This document shows, piece by piece, positions 37,087 to 46,143 of a stretch of 64,000 nucleotides of DNA (its first letter is position 1; every line of letters starts with the position of its first letter). The DNA lies in the IMG/VR virus record IMGVR_UViG_3300033571_025639, positions 49,888 through 113,887 of that record, one strand, 5' to 3'. The position numbers were made by a program, and so were the translations under genes. Below the pieces are notes generated by a model. It was not told the DNA's origin, searched no databases, and saw only the letters and a list, made by a program, of their open reading frames with translations. This stretch comes from a virus.

Positions 37087-37971
37087 TCAACTAGCTGGAT
37101 TAGTTTCTGGTGCTGCTGCTTCTGTAGTTGTGGTAGTAGTAGCATCATTTGGTTTAGTTTCTTCTGGTTTAGTCTCTTCTAAAACTACAGGTTTTCCATC
37201 ATCATCAAGGAATGGCTCTGTTTCAACAACATAATCGCCTTCCTTGTCCACTCTGGCACCATACTTATCAACAAAGTTACCCTGTTCATCAATAAATCTG
37301 CCATTGTCGTCTATTAGTCTACCATCAGCATCAACCAAGCGACCCTTTTTATCAATTAAGCGAAGCTTCTCATCCACAAACTTATACTTTTGTAAAAACT
37401 TGTTTTCTGGAAGTGTCTTCTCAAAATTGTTATCCAATCCGTAAATCATGCTGGCCAATTTTTGAGCACCTAGCAGAGCAACAGGGTCATCTGCTCTATT
37501 TAGATACTCTTCCAAATTCTTAAAATAAGGCTCATTACTATCTCTATACACCACACAAGCAGATACTAAATAATTAAATCTAGCATTATCAGCTTGACCT
37601 TCGGCACTATGATTATCAAGAGATGTTCTAACACTAATTAGTTCTCGTATCTCAGAACGAATTTCTTTCATCTTAAGGGCCAAATTTCTAGCTTCGGTAA
37701 TGCTGAAACCACCCTTAGCCAATCTCTTTTCTCCATCAAGAAGTTCTTGTTGCAGCGTAGTGAACTTGGCCTGTTTCTCCCTGTCCCATAATCCTTGTTC
37801 TTCTAAAAGATCATCCATCTTGGCTCTGACGATACTCTTGCTTTTAATAGCGTCCGTGAAAGCTTGATTATAAGCCTTCTGTGCCTCTCTCTGATCATTT
37901 AATGATGGTGATCTAACAACAAAGTGCTTCTCTGTACCACCGACTACTGTGCTAAAATTTTCAGTCTTCAT
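37087..37971 (-). CDS. Tail assembly protein with 7-residue D-G repeats (294 aa)
   Basis: Lies between the small chaperone-position genes and the tape measure, where tail assembly chaperones are normally encoded. Residues 1-200 are helical and charged (SLNDQREAQKAYNQAFTDAI; ITEARNLALKMKEIRSEI). Residues 204-245 consist of six 7-residue repeats of the form (R/N)-(L/F)-(I/V)-D-x-x-G, and the tail is a disordered Thr/Glu/Pro-rich stretch ending in AAAPETNPAS. The start has AAGGAT about 8 bases upstream, overlapping the end of the preceding gene. The Asp-Gly periodicity could form a small beta-helix or calcium-binding spiral. I recall comparable repeats in aquatic phage proteins without a proven role. 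Chaperone is assigned by position and helical character. Confidence 0.62.
   Translation of the reverse strand: MKTENFSTVVGGTEKHFVVRSPSLNDQREAQKAYNQAFTDAIKSKSIVRAKMDDLLEEQGLWDREKQAKFTTLQQELLDGEKRLAKGGFSITEARNLALKMKEIRSEIRELISVRTSLDNHSAEGQADNARFNYLVSACVVYRDSNEPYFKNLEEYLNRADDPVALLGAQKLASMIYGLDNNFEKTLPENKFLQKYKFVDEKLRLIDKKGRLVDADGRLIDDNGRFIDEQGNFVDKYGARVDKEGDYVVETEPFLDDDGKPVVLEETKPEETKPNDATTTTTTEAAAPETNPAS
37237..37362 (-). repeat. Six 7-residue Asp/Gly repeats in the 294-aa protein
   Basis: Consecutive units RLIDKKG, RLVDADG, RLIDDNG, RFIDEQG, NFVDKYG and ARVDKEG. The invariant D4 and G7 with hydrophobic positions 2-3 suggest a tight, regular structure. Confidence 0.9.
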
Positions 37972-37972
37972 A

Positions 37973-38296
37973 TTAATTATCCTTCCTGTTTTTGTTATTT
38001 TCTGGAATTACTCTAAAGTTATAATGATATTTATTCTTAAATAAACCACCATATTCATAGAAGTCATCTGCAACTTCTCTCATTTGTTTATTTCCATGAT
38101 TCAGGATCTCGTTCCTGGTAAACTCCCATATATCAGCAAAATTTTCTTCTTGTGGAGTTAATTCACCATCTTTATCCTGTCCCCATAAAAATCCAAAATG
38201 ACGTTCCATGCGGGCCAGAGCGCCAATCATTGTTGTTTGTATTCTTCTCTTCATATAGAATTGTAATCTATCTGGATTATACATGTCATTATCCAT
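37973..38296 (-). CDS. Small tail-assembly-position protein (107 aa)
   Basis: A short, helix-rich protein (DRLQFYMKRRIQTTMIGALA; ERHFGFLWGQ) with no known catalytic motif. An AGAGGA ribosome site overlaps the last codons of the preceding gene and the ATG follows that stop by two bases. A second in-frame Met at residue 5 is a less likely start. It sits in the block of small genes between the tail tube protein and the tape measure, so a chaperone or minor tail role is likely. I recall similar proteins in uncultured aquatic phages. No stronger statement is possible. Confidence 0.55.
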   Translation of the reverse strand: MDNDMYNPDRLQFYMKRRIQTTMIGALARMERHFGFLWGQDKDGELTPQEENFADIWEFTRNEILNHGNKQMREVADDFYEYGGLFKNKYHYNFRVIPENNKNRKDN

Positions 38297-38298
38297 AT

Positions 38299-39333
38299 TT
38301 ATCCTCTTTCCTGTAATTGCTGCATTAGTCTTTGCTTAACATCCGGTAATTGAGCATCTCTAACTGGTGAAGAACTAGCTTTAACAAAATCTACTTTTTG
38401 TTGTAAAGTAGCTAATGATCTTTCCGTATTAAGTCCCAATACATCCTGTGCCTGTTCTTTACTTCCAGCCATCAAGAATACTTCATTTGCGTTTTTCATA
38501 TTTCCAGTCAGTATACTATCTACACCCTTTTCTTTCTTTTGTCTTTCATTTTCTTGTTTTTGTACCAACATCCATCCATCTAAAGCATCATCGTCTTCAA
38601 CGATATCATCTTTAGGACACTCTGGATGTTCGTATATCTTATCATACATGCAAGAAATATTAATCAAGCTTTTTTGTTCTTCTGACCACTCTTTAACTGG
38701 TTCATTTAAAACATTACTCTTATTATTATTCCAATAATTTCTCCAATAATCACTACGAGCTATACTTTTGTATGTTTCTAAATTTATCATATTTTTAGAT
38801 ATTATCATAATTAACTGATTAAATAATCCAGAATCTATTTCATTATTTTCAAATAATAACTTTTGAGACTCAAAATCGTAGAGAGTATGACTAATAATAA
38901 ATTCATGTCTAATATTATCACAATAATGTTCTAGTGTTAAAAAATCTAAAGAGTGTTTTTTGTTATATATACTATCTATACTATCTTTTAGGTCTTTGAT
39001 TTTTTGTTTGATTTTATTTTTTTTGACATTATCAAAATACTGCTGATAAAGATTAATTTTAGTTTTTTCTAGGTTTTTTTCTAGCTTAGATAAAGAATCT
39101 TTATAGTTAGCAGACAGAAGCTGTAAGTCAAATAATAAAAACTCAATATCTTCTAAAAACCAAAAATTGTTATATATATTATCTTGATATGTTGATTCAT
39201 ATAGCAAATCAGCATTCATCTTTAAAGATAACGAAGGTTTCCTAAGCTCATATGATTTGTTATCATAAACAAATATTTGTTTACCAGATAATATCCTATG
39301 AACTAATGATTCGTTTTTCCTTTGATCATTCAC
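38299..39333 (-). CDS. Probable tail assembly chaperone, GTG start (344 aa)
   Basis: Starts at GTG (39333-39331), overlapping the stop of the small gene upstream by four bases (GTGA), which implies coupled translation. The nearby ATG at 39329 is in another frame. The protein is Lys/Asn/Leu-rich, with a long coiled-coil stretch around residues 80-125 (LSKLEKNLEKTKINLYQQYF) and an acidic DDIVEDDDALDGWM segment near residues 240-255. The C-terminal quarter is helical and polar. It lies directly upstream of the other small assembly genes and close after the major tail tube gene, the expected place for a tape-measure chaperone. No -1 frameshift product is evident: the frames run independently to their own stops. 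Confidence 0.65.
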   Translation of the reverse strand: MNDQRKNESLVHRILSGKQIFVYDNKSYELRKPSLSLKMNADLLYESTYQDNIYNNFWFLEDIEFLLFDLQLLSANYKDSLSKLEKNLEKTKINLYQQYFDNVKKNKIKQKIKDLKDSIDSIYNKKHSLDFLTLEHYCDNIRHEFIISHTLYDFESQKLLFENNEIDSGLFNQLIMIISKNMINLETYKSIARSDYWRNYWNNNKSNVLNEPVKEWSEEQKSLINISCMYDKIYEHPECPKDDIVEDDDALDGWMLVQKQENERQKKEKGVDSILTGNMKNANEVFLMAGSKEQAQDVLGLNTERSLATLQQKVDFVKASSSPVRDAQLPDVKQRLMQQLQERG

Positions 39334-39482
39334 ACTTGGTCTTCTCGTAAAATAATAGAAGCCTGCAGATTAGATAGGTCTTTTTCAAGACTGTCTACCT
39401 TTTTTTGCAGGCCTTCTATAATTTTTTGACTTTGTAGCAAGTCTAAGTATAGTTTACCGATTGTTGAAAATATTTCTTCCAT
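39330..39482 (-). CDS. Small coiled-coil protein (50 aa), coupled to next gene
   Basis: A short gene starting ATG at 39482-39480 (MEEIFSTIGKLYLDLL) and ending TGA at 39332-39330. Its last four bases overlap the GTG start of the 344-aa gene as GTGA. The centre (IIEGLQKKVDSLEKDLSNLQ) shows clear heptad spacing for a coiled coil. A GGGGA sequence lies about 8 bases upstream of the ATG, a modest ribosome site. Without it the region 39334-39531 would be an unexplained 198-base gap in an otherwise tight gene block, which supports it being real. The function is unknown; its place between the tail tube and assembly genes suggests a small assembly factor. Confidence 0.72.
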   Translation of the reverse strand: MEEIFSTIGKLYLDLLQSQKIIEGLQKKVDSLEKDLSNLQASIILREDQV

Positions 39483-39531
39483 TTTATAGTCCCCGAGCCA
39501 TAATCTTTTTATATTAAATTAACAGTAACTA

Positions 39532-40590
39532 TTAATAATCAGTTGGAGGAACTGGTAGGCCAGACTCAACAACGTTTGCATATACCTGGCCAACTCCACC
39601 AGTAGGAGCCGTATAGGTGAATTCGCTATATGTTCTATAGCTATATGTAATTGTTGCATTTCCACCGCCAGTATCTCCGCCAGTATAGTTAACTGTGGTA
39701 AGCTTATTCTTCTTACCTAGATCAATAACTGTACCGTCGCAAAGAGCAATCTTGATTTCTTTGTTACTAAGAGCTTTGGGATTGTCGCATGATGTGTTAC
39801 TTGATCCACTAGCTCCAACAAGATCTCCATTATTGGCTGTTACTTCAATTTCTGTTGAAACTTCAACTGGGAACTTGATATAACGATAATAAGGAGTACG
39901 GCTACCAAGTTCGCGAATCTGTTCACGACCAAGATTCATACTGACCTTAACGCTATTGATCTTAGCACCAAGTGGAAGACCTCCGCTAACAGATTGTCGT
40001 TCTAGAGCTACTCCAGCACCTGAGTTGGGTAGTACTGTACCAGCAGTATTCCACAATCCACGACGTAAAATACCAACACCACTTGGAACGTCAACAGCTG
40101 GTTTAGAATTAACACTAACGCCAGTTGTCCATACCTTATCATTGCTAACAATCGTAGCTTCTTCTGTGAAATTGCCTTCTGTTGGGAAGGTATAACTGAT
40201 AGAAGATAGATATGATGGTGCGCATTCTACTACAGCTGTTGCTACGCCTGTGGCCGATGTATTGGTGTCAGGATATAATAATAATTTAACTCCGCAACGA
40301 TTATTGCTTAAAGAAACAAGATCGCCCGTACCCATTGTCATGGCATAGAGAGTGGGCATACCATCAAGAACCTTACTTAGAGTAATTTCCACTTCGGGAA
40401 TTTCTTCATAGTTATCATATAGGTCAATTTGACCAAGCTGATAAATTGGCTCAAGATTAAAATTGGTGTTCATGCCAACACTCTGCAATCCTTGAACAGT
40501 ATCATAGTCAGGATTTAACGTTCGTAGTGTACCACTTGGTCCGTTAATTTGAACAGCTTGACATGCATAGAAAATACGATTGTTGGGCAT
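39532..40590 (-). CDS. Major tail tube protein (352 aa)
   Basis: Likely the subunit that stacks into the tail tube. Evidence: the position two to three genes downstream of the neck proteins and upstream of the chaperone block and tape measure; a mid-sized beta-rich protein; and an N-terminal segment LGQIDLYDNYEEIPEVEITL, followed by SKVLDGMPTLYAM, that matches my memory of tail tube proteins from aquatic phages. The C-terminal part (TITYSYRTYSEFTYTAP) is an extended beta region that may decorate the tube. GGAG lies about 8 bases before the ATG. A tail sheath gene, expected next to it in a myovirus, is not present in the window. Confidence 0.72.
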   Translation of the reverse strand: MPNNRIFYACQAVQINGPSGTLRTLNPDYDTVQGLQSVGMNTNFNLEPIYQLGQIDLYDNYEEIPEVEITLSKVLDGMPTLYAMTMGTGDLVSLSNNRCGVKLLLYPDTNTSATGVATAVVECAPSYLSSISYTFPTEGNFTEEATIVSNDKVWTTGVSVNSKPAVDVPSGVGILRRGLWNTAGTVLPNSGAGVALERQSVSGGLPLGAKINSVKVSMNLGREQIRELGSRTPYYRYIKFPVEVSTEIEVTANNGDLVGASGSSNTSCDNPKALSNKEIKIALCDGTVIDLGKKNKLTTVNYTGGDTGGGNATITYSYRTYSEFTYTAPTGGVGQVYANVVESGLPVPPTDY

Positions 40591-40618
40591 GGGTTAATCT
40601 CCACTATATTAAGAAGAA

Positions 40619-41581
40619 TTAAATGATAACTTCGGTAGTCAACCTTATTGTACACCAATATAAATTTTTATTTTTGCTTTCCATCTCAGAAAAAATAATT
40701 TCTTTAAAGTGGCATTTTTTCCATCTATAATCAGCATTAGTTACTAAGTCATGATAGTTTTTACCATTATTAGTAAGAGATCCACGATAATTTAGTGGAT
40801 TAACTCCACTTTTGACCACTTTTTTAACATCATATAACCAAATTGTTTTTTGTTTCTGTAGTCTAATAATATCAGAAATGGTATTCTTGTCAATTGCATT
40901 TTCTGTAAATACATGCAATAAAATATCTTGGTCTATTAAGAAATCATATGCTCCTAGCTGCCAAGGATGAGAAAAACTACGAGCAATGGGTTCGATAATA
41001 ATGCAGGGCATTTGAACTCTGTGGTTTGATGATAAGCTATAATCTCCTTTGTCCCTTTGATTGATAGCTGGAGCTGGTTCATATGTCATTCCTTGAAGTT
41101 CGGCTAAATAAGGGTCTGTGCTGCTTTTATATATTTGACACCACCTATATGAATATTCTAGCCTAACTGAAGACGATGCTGGGATTGGTTTATTAAATAC
41201 AATATTTCCTAATGGGTAATTTATATGATATGCTACTAACCCGCTTCCAGTAGGCGCTGGATAAAAGCTATTGGATACTCTAACTCCTGAAATATTAATA
41301 GGAGATGATCCGCTATAATATGCTCCAGTTTCCCATACCCATTCTTTTTTAGGACTTTGCCAAACTTGCCCATTTAAATATCCTGGTTGATCTGAAACTT
41401 TTAGATCACTAAAATTACCTCCATATAATCCACTAGTGGGAATATTTACGTTAATAAATCCACCAATATTAAGAAAACCCCAATCAAGAAAACTTTTAAT
41501 ATTTTCTTCAAGCGTGGTTACTAAAGAATTTTGACCTATACTTTCCACATTATTAAATTTAGTATAATCTTCACAACTCAT
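40619..41581 (-). CDS. Putative tail terminator / neck protein (320 aa)
   Basis: Starts at an ATGA overlap with the previous gene (41578-41581) and ends 28 bases before the tail tube start. It is beta-rich, with segments LLHVFTENAIDKNTISDIIR and QKQKTIWLYDVKK and a C-terminal LYWCTIRLTTEVII. There is no signal peptide or enzyme motif. In siphophage gene order the last gene before the tail tube is usually the tail terminator. At 320 residues this is longer than typical terminators, so it might carry an extra domain or be another virion protein. The role rests on gene order only. Confidence 0.5.
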   Translation of the reverse strand: MSCEDYTKFNNVESIGQNSLVTTLEENIKSFLDWGFLNIGGFINVNIPTSGLYGGNFSDLKVSDQPGYLNGQVWQSPKKEWVWETGAYYSGSSPINISGVRVSNSFYPAPTGSGLVAYHINYPLGNIVFNKPIPASSSVRLEYSYRWCQIYKSSTDPYLAELQGMTYEPAPAINQRDKGDYSLSSNHRVQMPCIIIEPIARSFSHPWQLGAYDFLIDQDILLHVFTENAIDKNTISDIIRLQKQKTIWLYDVKKVVKSGVNPLNYRGSLTNNGKNYHDLVTNADYRWKKCHFKEIIFSEMESKNKNLYWCTIRLTTEVII

Positions 41582-42222
41582 ATATTTTTCTCAATTTCTT
41601 TTTGTATAAGGTTGGGAATGGATTGGTCTAGTCTATCTAATGCTCTTGTGACCCAGTTATTCTCTCTTGTTCCAGAAAATTCTGCTGGAACCCTCCAGTT
41701 CTTTTTTGATGGTTTCATGATTGCTAGTCCGGTTCGTGAATAAGGACTTGACCCAACTTGAACTTCATAATTTCTTACTATAATTTTGCCACCGTATAAT
41801 AAAAGCCATTCTAACCATGGTAATCTTAATGATTTTGCATCATCAACAACAAAAGCGTTCTCACTACCCAATACATCTTCATAGCTGTCTTTTATCATAT
41901 TAATACTAAAACCACCAATAATTTTAGATCCGCTTATAGTTACAGGAGAAATTTCTACATAAAAATTACTTGTCCAAATATTAACAATATTATTAACTTT
42001 TTGTGCAGCATCTGGGATACCTAGTTCGTATTGCAAAACTCCTCCAACTAGAGACCCATATTCTGGTTCAGAAACTATAACTTTATATATCTCTTTGGGG
42101 ATTGATTGTTGTAAATTTTTAAGCGATTTATTAAAAGCTTGATCTATGGTATCTCTAATAGATGATAAAATCATGTTTTCTATGTCTGAATTGGATTCCA
42201 ATAACTTCATTTCCAATCTCAT
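41578..42222 (-). CDS. Putative tail completion / neck protein (214 aa)
   Basis: The open frame could begin at a GTG (42234), but the ATG at 42222 is preferred. It overlaps the upstream stop as ATGA and has GGAG six bases before it, giving MRLEMKLLESN. The protein has a helical front, a beta-rich middle, and a conserved-looking end (WRVPAEFSGTRENNW followed by VTRALDRLDQSIPN). Order and size resemble head-tail completion proteins of the HK97 gp10 kind, though sequence support is weak. Translational coupling to both neighbours suggests equimolar neck components. Confidence 0.52.
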   Translation of the reverse strand: MRLEMKLLESNSDIENMILSSIRDTIDQAFNKSLKNLQQSIPKEIYKVIVSEPEYGSLVGGVLQYELGIPDAAQKVNNIVNIWTSNFYVEISPVTISGSKIIGGFSINMIKDSYEDVLGSENAFVVDDAKSLRLPWLEWLLLYGGKIIVRNYEVQVGSSPYSRTGLAIMKPSKKNWRVPAEFSGTRENNWVTRALDRLDQSIPNLIQKEIEKNI

Positions 42223-42749
42223 GCTCTGCTCCACATAGTTATGATATATCTGTTATTTCCAAGACCACATGGTTGGGGATCTCCGGCTATAGCGTATGAA
42301 TAGTCTCCATAGTTCTGTATATTAGTATCCATTGTCATAAATTGAGAATTTTTAAGCTTTGGTAATAATGATATGTTACAGACAGTTTGTACTGATCCAT
42401 CAGGAATATTGATAGCGTCTTTATGGCTCCAATTGAACCAATATTTACTATCAAAAAGAACCGCTAAATAAACGCTTTCGGTTTTTGCTTTGTCTAATAA
42501 TCCGTAACCATTACATACTGGACAGATACTATCTGGAGCAAAGGATCGTGGGCCGGTTCCATTATATTGATTGAGTGATCGTTGAGAAATTGGGTCAAAA
42601 ATACAGTTATTACATAATGACCTACTTGAAGAACCATAATTCAGTGTGCATGGAACTGTAAGGGCATTATCAACCAATAGCGCATCTATTGCCTTATTAA
42701 AAGTATCTTTGAACAATGGAGAAATTAGAGATTCAAAAGGGTTGGCCAT
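42219..42749 (-). CDS. Cys-rich neck protein with zinc-ribbon-like motif (176 aa)
   Basis: The N-terminal half contains C34, then C46-N-N-C49 and C76-P-V-C79 followed by NGYG; the latter resembles the CxxCxGxG zinc knuckle. Two CxxC pairs 30 residues apart are enough to bind one zinc ion. The C-terminal half is beta-rich (PQPCGLGNNRYIITMWS). The start is supported by AGGAAT about 7 bases upstream. It heads the block that leads to the tail tube gene, so a stopper or connector role is plausible. I recall Cys-containing proteins of this type next to neck genes in aquatic phages, but no function. Confidence 0.58.
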   Translation of the reverse strand: MANPFESLISPLFKDTFNKAIDALLVDNALTVPCTLNYGSSSRSLCNNCIFDPISQRSLNQYNGTGPRSFAPDSICPVCNGYGLLDKAKTESVYLAVLFDSKYWFNWSHKDAINIPDGSVQTVCNISLLPKLKNSQFMTMDTNIQNYGDYSYAIAGDPQPCGLGNNRYIITMWSRA

Positions 42750-42798
42750 AATAATATTCCTATTTAAATTAAGTTACTATTAAATACACATTATGCTT

Positions 42799-43737
42799 TT
42801 ACCAACCAGAATGTGGTATTCTATGCCATGAATTAGTTGAAATACAAATATATAAATATGAAGAATCCCAATAAATTTGACCAGCTGCTCCAGAAGTATT
42901 GCTACTGGATATCGTTTTTTTTTCAAAAATATTTTCTAAGCCAAGTAATCCAGAAGCATAGTGATTATGAGTAGATAAAGAATACGACCCTACTGGTTGT
43001 GGAACGTACCCTATAGCATCGGTAATATCTGCAAAATTAAGAATAAGATTCCCAACTCTATTATTTAATGAAGTGACCCCGCTATTACCGCTTGAATAAA
43101 TAGTTACAGTATTTGTATAATCATCAAAGAGTATTGAAGTATAGCCACTACCAATAATTTTTAGATTATCTCCAATATTGTAAGAGATAGTATTATCTCC
43201 TCCATCTCCAATTGATAATGAATGAGAATGCCCACTCAAAGCATAATTCCCACTTCCTTGTTTGTTGTCTAAAATAGTTTGAAGTCCACTAATGTTTGAT
43301 ATGATATGATTGTGATCAACTAAACTAAAATTTCCTGTTCTCTGAGGAATATATCCTAATGCATCAACAACATCATTTCTGCTTAATGAAGCACCACCGC
43401 TACCTAAGCTGCTAATAGTTAGAGTATTTGTATAACCATCATATATCACATCAGTGCCACCAGAACCAACAATATTAAATGGTTCATTTTCTGATAAATT
43501 AATTTCTATTCTTTGTTCAATGCCGTCGTAAATGCCTAAATTAATAGATGGAAAAAATATGGATGATGGATCAACTCTCAAATAATCTAGTTCTGACCAA
43601 ATACCACTACCATCTCCAATTTTTAGTTTATTGGTATCTGTTTCATAGCCAGCTTCGCCTAAAGCTAGTACTGGATTGGTTTCTAGCCAACCAGATGAAT
43701 TTGCTCGTCGTAATCTTATTCTTGTAAAATCACTCAT
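42799..43737 (-). CDS. Tail fibre with Mtd-like N-terminus and HxH motifs (312 aa)
   Basis: Residues 1-55 (RLRRANSSGWLETNPVLALG, then GYETDTNKLKIGDGSGIWSEL) are the short beta domain found at the N-terminus of many phage fibres and of the Bordetella phage tropism determinant. Then two copies of a module ending in (D/N)-x-x-TNT-x-TI-x-S and three copies of a fibre repeat (DVVDALGYIPQ, DITDAIGYVPQ) alternate with His motifs DHNH, GHSH and THNH. HxH motifs in fibres such as T4 gp37 bind metal along the trimer axis. It overlaps the preceding LamG gene by ATGA. Host-binding fibre is a confident class assignment; the receptor is unknown. Confidence 0.78.
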   Translation of the reverse strand: MSDFTRIRLRRANSSGWLETNPVLALGEAGYETDTNKLKIGDGSGIWSELDYLRVDPSSIFFPSINLGIYDGIEQRIEINLSENEPFNIVGSGGTDVIYDGYTNTLTISSLGSGGASLSRNDVVDALGYIPQRTGNFSLVDHNHIISNISGLQTILDNKQGSGNYALSGHSHSLSIGDGGDNTISYNIGDNLKIIGSGYTSILFDDYTNTVTIYSSGNSGVTSLNNRVGNLILNFADITDAIGYVPQPVGSYSLSTHNHYASGLLGLENIFEKKTISSSNTSGAAGQIYWDSSYLYICISTNSWHRIPHSGW

Positions 43738-46100
43738 AGTTTTTTAACTCCAAAAATCAGACCAGTAATTTGTGGTACTGTCCAATTTTGATTAGTTACT
43801 GGATTATGATTTGAATAATATTCTGTTGTTCTATAGGTAGTTTTGTTGACATTTGTGATCGGTCCAATTTCAGCGTAATCGTCTCGTTGAACCTTAAAAG
43901 ACTCTGTAGGAGCATCAAAATTACTAGGATATCGATTAAAATTATACGAAATTCTATAGTTATCCAGATATCCGCCCTTTCCTATAGTTAGTAATCCAGG
44001 AATTGACGCACCATCACCATTACGAGTAAAAGTACTAGTAATATTTCTTAAAGAACAATTATTGGGAATAGTATATAGCTTATTAGTAAAAACTCCAGTA
44101 GTTTCACATGAATTAAGTTCGTTACTTGCATTATTTGGATCATCAAAAATACTATGATCAACTCCTGATACTCCATTCAAATAACAAATTAAGCGATATG
44201 AAGAATCTTTGACCAATGCAACATGATGCCAAACTCCAGTAGTAGCAATTTCTGGAAAATATAGCCTATTGATAGTAGGTCTATTAGCTCCACTATAAAT
44301 TATTCCACTAATATCAAGATCAAAGGTATATTTAAAATTCCCATTATCAGTAGAATTTGGAGGCATTTTAGTCTTATCAAAGAAAGAAATTTTATTGCCA
44401 GAATTAGTAAAATAAACCCATGATTCTATGGTAATTTGGTATTGCTCAATATCGGGATGATCTAAATAAATGTAAGAGTTTGCATTGGGAAAATATAAGC
44501 TGCCGCTACCGAATTTGGATTGATCAAAAGATACTGCTGCTGATCCTGTTGGATATATACTTCTACCATAAGTATTATTATCAATAATAGGATTACTTTC
44601 GCCCCTCAATAGTAAAGACACAGATCCTTCATATGGGTCAGTAACTCCAGATCGAAATACATTAACGTATTTAGTATCCAAATAACTTTTACGGGCATTA
44701 TTATATATTTTCATGCCTCCTATGCCATCACTAAATGTTTCTCTCCATAGAGACGCAGCGTCCGCTGGATTTATAGTAGGAAAATTTAAATTTCTAGGAC
44801 TAAAAGCTACAGCGTCTATATTTCCACTATTAATTGTTTCTATAGAATTAGAATCTCCATCAGACAATAAAAAAGCTTTGCGATGACTAATTTCGACTGT
44901 ATTAAATGGACTTACACCTACCGACACAGTACTATTAGCTGTCCAATCCTTAATACCATCGCTCCTGCCACTATTATCTCTAATTTCATTATTTGCTCCA
45001 GGAACTAATGGAACTATTCTCACAGTCGAACCAAGCCAAAATGCAGGAACATCAGTATCGTCGATAAGAGTAATATCATCTAGTAATAAAGTTTTTCCTC
45101 TCATATAATAATTCATATCCATACCAAATAGTGGCAGCACGACTCCATCATGTCGATAAACTATAAGACCATTCAAAATACTGCTAGAATAAGTACGATT
45201 ATAGAATCTAATATTATCATATTCGAATCCGCTGATTGGCAACTCTAAGCTCCAGTCTTGTCTAGCTATTTCAATATCATTATTAATGAGCGGTAAGTCA
45301 ACACCCTCTGCTCTCATAGATATATAGCTTTGATTAGAATCGGAGTTATCTATTAAGAATTCAGAATGTAGCCATCTTAGAATCGGAATATTTCCTCCTT
45401 TATTAGCTGAGATTATGCGATTATCATTAGTATGACTAGCATTAGTATGAGCAATAACCAATATTGAACTATCAAAGATTTGGCTAATTCTATAATCAGA
45501 TGCTGTACCCTGTAAATTAAGATCAAAAATACCAAGAGTAGTATTATTTTGCTGAATTTCTAGACCCAGGGTAGTTTTTTCTCCAGCTATTTCTAGTAGG
45601 GTTTCTCCTGTAACTTTTACCACATTAACTACTAATCCAGTAGTATTTCCACTACATAGACTAAATAACAAGTGTCTATGAGGATAAGCCGAATAGCTAG
45701 CGTGTTTATTTTCTAGACCAAGTGACCTGAAACCAAAATATGTTTTGTTTCCAGAAGGAGGAGAAAATCCGCTAAGTTGTAAGTATGTTGGATATTCTAC
45801 AGTACTACTTTCAACTTCAATATTTGATAATGCTAAAAATCCTGCTGGAGTACCAAAACCGGGATATGAAGGAATTGTTCCATAAGACGACTCAATGTAG
45901 GATGATGGCAATATACCATTATTAGGAGAACAATAGGAATAGTTTACGCCAATATAATTGCCATTAGGATTGACTGAAGTTGTAGTATATCCTCCAAATG
46001 CATATTTGGGAAATTGTGAAAATTGTGATGACCAATACGCACTATCCAACTTATTAAATGTTGTGCCTCGGTCAAATCCTTCGAAAAATAGTGTGGCCAT
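43734..46100 (-). CDS. LamG/concanavalin-like adhesion protein (788 aa)
   Basis: A fibre-block protein with a C-terminal LamG-like (concanavalin A-like) domain at about residues 487-703. It is recognised by GSGSLYFPNANSYIYLD, ITIESWVYF, a WHHVALVKDSSYRLICYLNG stretch and a final LTIGKGGYLDNYRIS. The N-terminal 480 residues are beta-rich (MATLFFEGFDRGTTFNKLDS) and unrecognised, possibly a second carbohydrate-binding fold. GGAG lies about 7 bases before the ATG, and its stop overlaps the next fibre gene. LamG folds usually bind glycans, so attachment to surface polysaccharide is the likely job. Whether the domain binds or cleaves sugar cannot be told. Confidence 0.75.
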   Translation of the reverse strand: MATLFFEGFDRGTTFNKLDSAYWSSQFSQFPKYAFGGYTTTSVNPNGNYIGVNYSYCSPNNGILPSSYIESSYGTIPSYPGFGTPAGFLALSNIEVESSTVEYPTYLQLSGFSPPSGNKTYFGFRSLGLENKHASYSAYPHRHLLFSLCSGNTTGLVVNVVKVTGETLLEIAGEKTTLGLEIQQNNTTLGIFDLNLQGTASDYRISQIFDSSILVIAHTNASHTNDNRIISANKGGNIPILRWLHSEFLIDNSDSNQSYISMRAEGVDLPLINNDIEIARQDWSLELPISGFEYDNIRFYNRTYSSSILNGLIVYRHDGVVLPLFGMDMNYYMRGKTLLLDDITLIDDTDVPAFWLGSTVRIVPLVPGANNEIRDNSGRSDGIKDWTANSTVSVGVSPFNTVEISHRKAFLLSDGDSNSIETINSGNIDAVAFSPRNLNFPTINPADAASLWRETFSDGIGGMKIYNNARKSYLDTKYVNVFRSGVTDPYEGSVSLLLRGESNPIIDNNTYGRSIYPTGSAAVSFDQSKFGSGSLYFPNANSYIYLDHPDIEQYQITIESWVYFTNSGNKISFFDKTKMPPNSTDNGNFKYTFDLDISGIIYSGANRPTINRLYFPEIATTGVWHHVALVKDSSYRLICYLNGVSGVDHSIFDDPNNASNELNSCETTGVFTNKLYTIPNNCSLRNITSTFTRNGDGASIPGLLTIGKGGYLDNYRISYNFNRYPSNFDAPTESFKVQRDDYAEIGPITNVNKTTYRTTEYYSNHNPVTNQNWTVPQITGLIFGVKKL

Positions 46101-46143
46101 AATTAACTCCAGTGTTTAATATTTAATACCCCGTTAGGATAGT

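Noticed and set aside
38299-39482. Programmed -1 frameshift producing a fused tail assembly chaperone
   Set aside because: A-rich runs exist (near 38990-39030), but they lie mid-gene and the frames that would be joined do not extend usefully. The GTGA overlap explains coupling without slippage.
42799-43737. Diversity-generating retroelement target (Mtd-like N-terminus)
   Set aside because: Only the common N-terminal domain resembles Mtd; no reverse transcriptase, template repeat or C-type lectin variable end is in the window.
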